Origin: Pseudofabraea citricarpa
Taxonomy: Eukaryota > Ascomycota > Leotiomycetes > Helotiales > Dermateaceae
Direction: 5' to 3'
DNA: 64,000 nucleotides
NCBI GenBank assembly: GCA_029641185.1
Contig: JAPWGK010000023.1
Location: 708,389-772,388 of the forward strand
Part shown: piece after piece, positions 58,009 to 64,000 of the stretch
Numbering within the stretch: the first letter of the stretch is position 1
Layout: each line of letters begins with the position of its first letter
Program-made: the position numbers and the translations under genes
Notes under the pieces: model-generated
Told to the model about the DNA's origin: nothing
What the model saw: the letters and a program-made list of their open reading frames with translations, nothing else
Databases searched by the model: none

Positions 58009-59099
58009 AAGAAAAGGAAAGAAAGTATAAGAAACTAGTTATAAGTAATTCTTCTTATTACGCTAGTATTTACTCTCTAAGTATTCTCTATTATACGTAT
58101 TCTTAGGTAAGTAAATATATAAGATAAGTTATATATAATTTACCCTACTTAGTAAATTTCTAGTTATATAATTAGGGTTAATAAGTTATAATATAAGATA
58201 AGTAAAATATATATAAGAGAAGTAAGTATATAATACGTATCTTAAGTAACTTATATAAGAACTATAATATTATCCTCTCTTCTAAGCGTTTAATTTTTAT
58301 ATTAGATAAGGTTTATCTAGATATCTAAAGTAAAAATCTTTTAGAATTTCTTATATATTTTTAAAATTTTCTACTAGATATTACTCTAGATCTAGTAGTT
58401 ATTATATTTATTTAACTTTATAGAAAACTTTTCCTCTAATTATTTTTACGTTCTTAATATCTTTTACTTTTTATTTATTATTTCCTTTTATATTAATTAG
58501 GAGAGATTTAGTTTCTTTTTATCTAGGTAAAAGATTATCTAAGTTTTTATATAATAAGTTAAAGTAAAATATAAGATAAATCTTAAGTCCTAGTAATAAC
58601 TTTATTTTATAAGAGCTTAGTTTAATTTTCTTCTTAATCTTATAAAGTCTTTTATTCTTATATTCTAGTTTTTATAAAGGTCTTTATATTCGGATATTTT
58701 TTATTAAGATATAAACTTTATCTCCTAGTTTATAATTTAATATAAGTAATCGTTTCTTATTTATATATTTTTTTATTTTATTTTAGGACTAAGTTATTTC
58801 TTCGTATATAAATTTCTAAGTATCTTTTATTCTTTTTACGAATTTTATTACTTATCTTTTATCTAGTTTAGTTTTTATAGTTATATCTAATTAATTTTAG
58901 TATTTTCCTAATTAAAATTTATTCTTAGTTTATATCTTTTATTTATAAAAAATAATATAACCTTTATACTTATAAATTAATATTTATTTCTTATAAATTT
59001 TATTATTAGTAGGGTTTAACTTTAGTTATCTTATAAGTAATTAATATAAGCTCTTAGGTACGTTTTATTTTCGCGTTTATTCTTTTTATCTAGTTATTT

Positions 59100-59480
59100 A
59101 TCTCTAGGTATATTATTATAAATAATTAAATATTAATTCCTAATATCTTATAAAGCTTTCTTTATATCTTACTTATAAATTAAGAACTTTTATTAGAGAT
59201 ATAAGTTATAAGTAATCTATAATATTTTTATACGTTTCTTTAGGAATAACTTAGTAGTTTCTTTTATACTTATTCTTTTATCTTTATATTTATAAAAAAT
59301 ATAATATCTTTCCTTTAATAATCTATAAATTATAACTAATATAATATTAAATCTATTACTTCTCTAAAAGTCTAGTTATAAAATTTATAGATATATAACT
59401 CTAAGGTTTATCTAATATTAATAATAACTCTAGGTATCCTTAGTAAATAATATTATTTGATTTAAACTTTTTATAAATAT
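59100..59480 (-). pseudogene. Integrase core relic of the LTR element
   Basis: On the minus strand a stop-interrupted trace follows the retroviral-type integrase core of Gypsy elements: a VIVDR-like strand, a Leu-rich helix ahead of a Trp-Lys-Tyr segment, then a TYISD-like strand with SQFxSKxW (about 59165-59265). One catalytic Asp codon appears as Asn. It lies downstream of the RT relic in the coding direction. Confidence 0.65.
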
Positions 59481-60699
59481 AATAGTTTCTAATATATTAA
59501 TTAAGATTTTTATTTATATTCTTTTAGATATAATTATCTTATAAAAGAATTAATATCTCCTTCTTAGCTAGGATATCTAATTATAAGTTCTTTATATATT
59601 TTCTAAATTAATTTTATTTTATAAGCTTCTAGAACCTAGACTTAGTTCTTATAAAATAAGATATTATCTTAATTTTTATAATATAACTTAGGAATATCTT
59701 TTACTAGTTTATTATCTCTTAAAGCCTTAAGAGTTTCTTAGTAAAACTAATTATTCTTTTATCTCTTCTAGATATACTTAGGAATCGTTTATTTTACTCT
59801 TATAGCTTAAATATATAAGTTAAATATTTCTAGAGCTTTCTTTCTACTAATTTTACTTTTAGGAAAAATAATTTATATTTATTCTTTCTATTAATCGTCT
59901 AATTTATCTTATAATTTATCTTAAGATCTTCTAGTTAAAGTATTTATTTTCTTATTTTATTTTTCTAGTTTATAAACGATTTAGAAGTTAAATTCTAATA
60001 AGAATTCTATTTATCTAGCTTATCTTCTTATTAGTTTCTTAGTAGTTATAAAATATTCTAGAGTCTTATAATCTAAGAGTACTTATATAAGTAAGTTTAT
60101 TCCTAAAGTTTAGGTTTTTATTTCTTAAAGTATTTAATTATTACTAAGAGTTTCTTATTATAGATTTTATAATTATACTTAGCTAGTAGAGAGTTTTCTA
60201 GAAAAGAATATTATAAGATATAAAAGTTTATTTTTTTATATTAAGATAATACTTCTTATATTAATATAATCTAATAAGTTATATTTTATAATATATTACT
60301 TATTTTTATTAAAATATATAAGTATTAGTACTAAGGTAATTATCTTTTTTAGTTTTTTAAAAGTATTCTAATATTTATTATTCTAGTTAAAGCCTTTTAT
60401 TTTTTCTCCTTTTTTACTTAAGTTATTAATTAGAAAAGAATATTCTAAAGTAATTCTTAATAAATCTTTTATAAAAGTTTATAAATCTAATAAAGTTTTA
60501 TATATCTCTTAAGTTCTTAGGTATTTCTTATTCTTAAATATTCTTAATCTTATTAGGGTTTATTTTAATTCTTTTTATACTAATAATTAGTCCTAAGAAC
60601 TTAATCTTATCTTAATAAAAGATATATTTCTTAATATTTACTTAAAGCTTTATCTCTTATAATTTAATTAAGACTTTTCTAATATATTTTATATATTTT

Positions 60700-60850
60700 T
60701 CTCTAGTTTTATTAATATAAATATAAATATTATTAATATAAGATAAGATAAAATTATTAGAATATTTCTAGAGTATCTTATTTATAAAATTCTAAAATAT
60801 TAAAGGTCTATTAGTTAATCTAAAAGAAAATATTTTATATTTATATAAGC
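60700..60850 (-). pseudogene. Reverse transcriptase core relic of the LTR element
   Basis: On the minus strand a degenerate trace of the RT fingers/palm is legible: a segment matching the FGLTNxPxxF motif (about 60800-60830), and about 25 codons later the YxDD catalytic box (about 60720-60740) with both Asp codons turned to Asn codons, as G-to-A mutation would do. At least two in-frame stops fall within it. The catalytic site is therefore destroyed. Confidence 0.75.
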
Positions 60851-63800
60851 TTTATTTAATATAAAAAGTAATAAGCTTTTTATTCTTTTTAGTTTAAAAT
60901 CTAATTCTATTAAAAGCGTATCTAATATCTAATTTTAATAAAAACTTAGTTTTTCTTATTTTTATTAGAGTTTTATTTATTAAAAGTAAGAGATATTTAT
61001 TCTTTTTTATAATTATATTTAGCTTTTTATAATTAATATAAAATCTTAATTTTTTTCTAGACTTTTATATAAAAAGAATTAATAATAAGTAAGATATTTT
61101 ACTTATATTAATAAAACTTTTTACTAATTATTTTTTAATATAAGTTCTAATAAATTTAAGTTTCTCTTAAGATATCTTATATAAAAGAGCGTATCTAAGA
61201 TTTATTTCTCTTATAAGTTTAATATAATAATCGTAGCTTTTATATAATAATAACTAGTTTATAATCTTTTTTAAGAATATCTTAATTAAGTCTTATAATT
61301 TTTTTAGGAGATATTTCTTAATATTAACTTCTCTTTTAGTATTTCTTTATTATTATTTAATAATATTCTTTAGGGAAATAATAAATATTATTATTTCTTT
61401 TTATCTTATTTTTCTTTTAAATCTAAGAGTACTAATATATAAAGGTTTTTATTTTAGTAGATTTACTTTTTCTTACTTAGCTTTTTATCTTATTTCTTTA
61501 ATTTTTTATATAGCTTTTTCTTTTATACGTCTAGGTTTTAACTCTTTTTTATATTTATTTTTTCTCTTTTTAGAGCTTCTAAGGATTTCTTTCTTAATTA
61601 GTTATTTTAAGTTTTTAGGGATTTCTAGAGAGATTAAAAGTATATTAGGAAATTCTTTTATTTTACCTTCTTTTAAGATCTTAGTAATCTTAATTATTTC
61701 TTTATAAATATATAAATCTTTTTTCTTATTTATATAAGAAAAAGTAAGACTTAGTATTTGAATTTTTAGTAGTTCTTAGAATCTTTTATATTAAATATAA
61801 TTTTATTTTTTATTATATCTAGTAATATATTTTATAAAGATATTTATATTTTTCTAAGTATAATATTATATCTTTCTAAGTTTTATAACCTAGAAGAAGC
61901 TTAGTAATTCTTATTTTTAATTAACTTTAAAGCTAACTAGATTTTATATTTAATAAAAGATATTTATTTACTATTAAATCTAATAAGAGATTTTAGATAT
62001 TATAATTTTATTAGTTTAATTTATTTAATTTAAGATATTTATTATATAAAGGATTTATCTATAAAATTTCTACTAAGATATTTAATATTAATTAATATAA
62101 AAAAAAGTATTTTTATTTTTCTTATTTTATATTATAATATAAAAGAGATATTATTTTCTAATCCTAGAGATAATCTAATAATATTAATTTTTAGAGAAAT
62201 CTCTTCTTTTATACCTTAAGATATAACTTCCCTTAAGGCTTCTTATTTTCTAACTTAGTAATCTTTTTTAAGGATTTTATTATAATAATCTTAGTAACCT
62301 TTTTATATAAATAATCCTTAGCTTTATATTCTTACTTATAATAATAAAAGTAAGCTTTTTCTTTAATAATTTTTATTTTTCCTTCTTAGAAAGTCTTAGT
62401 TTAATTATCTTAGGAGTAAAATTAGTTAATTTTTCTTTATTAATAGATTTACCTAAAGTAAAAGATTTCTTAGAAATATTTATTATAAATCGAGCTAATT
62501 TCTTCTAGATTTTCTTATTTCCTTAAACCTTTTAATTTATTCTCTTATATTTTATAATTATACTCTTATAATTAGGTTTATCTAAAAGTATAACTCTAAA
62601 GTCTTAAAATTTTTTGTTTACTTTTATATTAAGTTTATCTAGTCTAGATCTTTTGTTTTATCTAAGTTCTCTTATAAGTTTATTAAATTTAATAAAAAAA
62701 GTTAAGAAAAGGTTATTATTCTAGTAAAATTTCTTAACTTCTAAGAAGGTAATTCCTTTTTTATCTAGGTTATTATAAATAAATTTAAATTTATATAAGA
62801 TTTTATCTATAATATTAAATCTATTTAGAGAGGATTAATATAATCTAATTTAAATATAATTAATTATATCTCTAAATATTTTATTATTTATATAACTAAT
62901 ACGATTAATTTTACTTATAAAATAATCTCGGTTAATCTTAAGCTTATTCTTAATTATATACTTTTAGTTTTTAAATTCCTTATAAGTTCCTAAAAAGAAG
63001 ATAAATAAATCTAAGAGCTTATTACTCTTATACGATTAATTTTTATTTTCTTATATATTCTCTTAAGCGTTTAAGGTTATATTTTAATTTCTTATTAGCC
63101 GAATAATTTATTTCTTATTCTTAAGTATTTCCTAGATATACTAAATATTATAAGTATTCGTACTTATTATCTTATCTAACTAATTATTTCTATTAATTAA
63201 TCTAATATTCTCTTATTTTAGCTTTATAATCTATTACTTTCTTATTATTAATTACTTAATTAAGTTACTTATAATATTATAAACTTCTTACACGAGTTAA
63301 TCTTATTTTTATTTAGTAAGCTCGTATTCTTTATAAAATTTATTAAATAATTAGAGGAAGCGTTTATATTCTTTTTATCTTATTAAAATAATTTCCTTTA
63401 TATTCTTAATTTCCTAAAGCTTTTTATATTCTTATTTTCTTTTATTATAAGTATTAAAAGTTAAGGGCGCGTATATCTTAAGATAATATATCTAATTTTT
63501 CTAGGTTATCTAATTATTCTTATAAGTATTTTTATAAGTTTCTTTCTAGTTTTAATTAATATAAAAGTAAATATCTTATTATCTAATTCCTTTTTCTTAT
63601 TATTTTCCTTAATTATAAGTCGAAGGTTTATTTATATTTCTAAGTATTAAAGATTTTAGTTCTAAGATTTATATTCTAGTATCTTAGATATAATTTTTAT
63701 TCGTTCTCTTATTATAACTAGTAAGTATCTAATATAATAGTATATTATTATATATATTCTAGGTTCTAGAGGTTCTAGTTTATTACGTATTATTATAACT

Positions 63801-63914
63801 TTAGTAAATCTAAGGATCTAGGTTTTTATATAATAAAGTATAAAAGTTTTATAAGTTTATATATATCTTTATTATTCTTATTAGGATAAAAGTAAAAGAG
63901 TAATACTTAGATAA

Positions 63915-64000
63915 TATTATAATATATAAAATATAAAGTAAATAAGAGATTAATATAACTAATTAATAATAAAAAATCTAAGTATAAGAAAAGAAAAAAA
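63915..64000. repeat. Right copy of the terminal direct repeat, cut by the window
   Basis: Matches 57923-58008: shared AATATAAAGTAAATAAGAG, TTAATATAACTAATTAATAA and ATCTAAGTATAAG words. This copy carries more G-to-A changes (GAGAGAAGAAG became AAAAGAAAAAA). Confidence 0.7.

Larger units (their letters stand above)
57923..64000 (-). mobile_element. RIP-mutated Ty3/Gypsy-type LTR retrotransposon, truncated by the window edge
   Basis: About 6 kb of roughly 80-85 % A+T with stops in every frame. An 86-nt sequence at 57923 recurs in the same orientation at 63915, running to the window end, as expected of two LTRs about 6 kb apart. Between them, on the minus strand, degenerate protein traces of reverse transcriptase (about 60.7-60.85 kb) and then integrase (about 59.1-59.45 kb) can be read. 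RT upstream of integrase in the coding direction is the Ty3/Gypsy order. Changes are of the C-to-T/G-to-A kind, leaving almost no CA or TG dinucleotides, the hallmark of repeat-induced point mutation. No open frame survives, so the element is dead. Further elements may overlap; internal boundaries cannot be seen by eye. Confidence 0.85.

Noticed and set aside
58000..63900. Centromere or mitochondrial insertion as explanation for the AT-rich block
   Set aside because: RT and integrase traces plus terminal direct repeats explain it as a RIP-mutated retrotransposon; no mitochondrial gene pattern seen. A centromeric location cannot be excluded from this window.

Overview
The window is nuclear DNA of a filamentous ascomycete (Pezizomycotina). 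Genes carry short introns of about 45-65 nt with GTAAGT-like donors and CTAAC branch sites. The protein set is standard fungal housekeeping, and the right end is a C-to-T mutated (RIP-type) LTR retrotransposon. A Leotiomycete/Helotiales origin fits the protein flavour and the sharp AT-rich block, but that is inference.

Layout. 1-3.4 kb: the N-terminal part of ALG14 (minus strand, cut by the window edge) diverges from an Ima1-type inner nuclear membrane gene. 4.4-6.3 kb: acetyl-CoA hydrolase/CoA-transferase ACH1. 7.3-10.0 kb: an MHYT-domain membrane protein (minus). 10-13.8 kb: no convincing gene. 13.8-16.7 kb: two unrecognised minus-strand genes, one a coiled-coil protein. 18.8-19.9 kb: a Siw14-like atypical phosphatase. 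20.4-22.4 kb: a probable AIM19 gene diverging from an ER-type DnaJ (Hlj1/DNAJB12 family). 23.0-26.8 kb: the U-box ubiquitin ligase UFD2 in nine exons. 27.3-29.6 kb: a 105-aa fungal protein of unknown function diverging from a small non-RD protein kinase. 31 kb: a short Ser-rich ORF. 33.1-35.0 kb: a frame-broken gene relic. 35.8-38.8 kb: argininosuccinate lyase (ARG4) diverging from VFA1 (Vps4-associated). 41.9-43.3 kb: the phosphatase YVH1. 43.3-52.8 kb: a 9.5-kb gene desert full of microsatellites. 52.8-55.4 kb: a Ser-rich C2H2-like zinc-finger protein. 55.4-57.7 kb: simple-sequence-rich spacer. 57.9-64 kb: a Ty3/Gypsy-type element on the minus strand, extremely AT-rich and stop-riddled.

There is no operon, secondary-metabolite cluster, CRISPR array, rRNA or convincing tRNA. 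The genes are independent housekeeping units, several in divergent pairs sharing short promoters. Most gene models were rebuilt here by joining exons across canonical GT-AG introns, checking that phases match and that the joined protein reads through the expected family motifs. Two models (IMA1, AIM19) do not close without a one-base shift, and the C-terminus of a third (SIW14-like) is ambiguous. These are reported as findings. I did not find a clearly new biological system. The items most worth a second look are the frame-broken gene relic, the desert with its recurring TACTGTA/TACAGTA words, and the near-complete loss of CA/TG dinucleotides in the AT-rich element.
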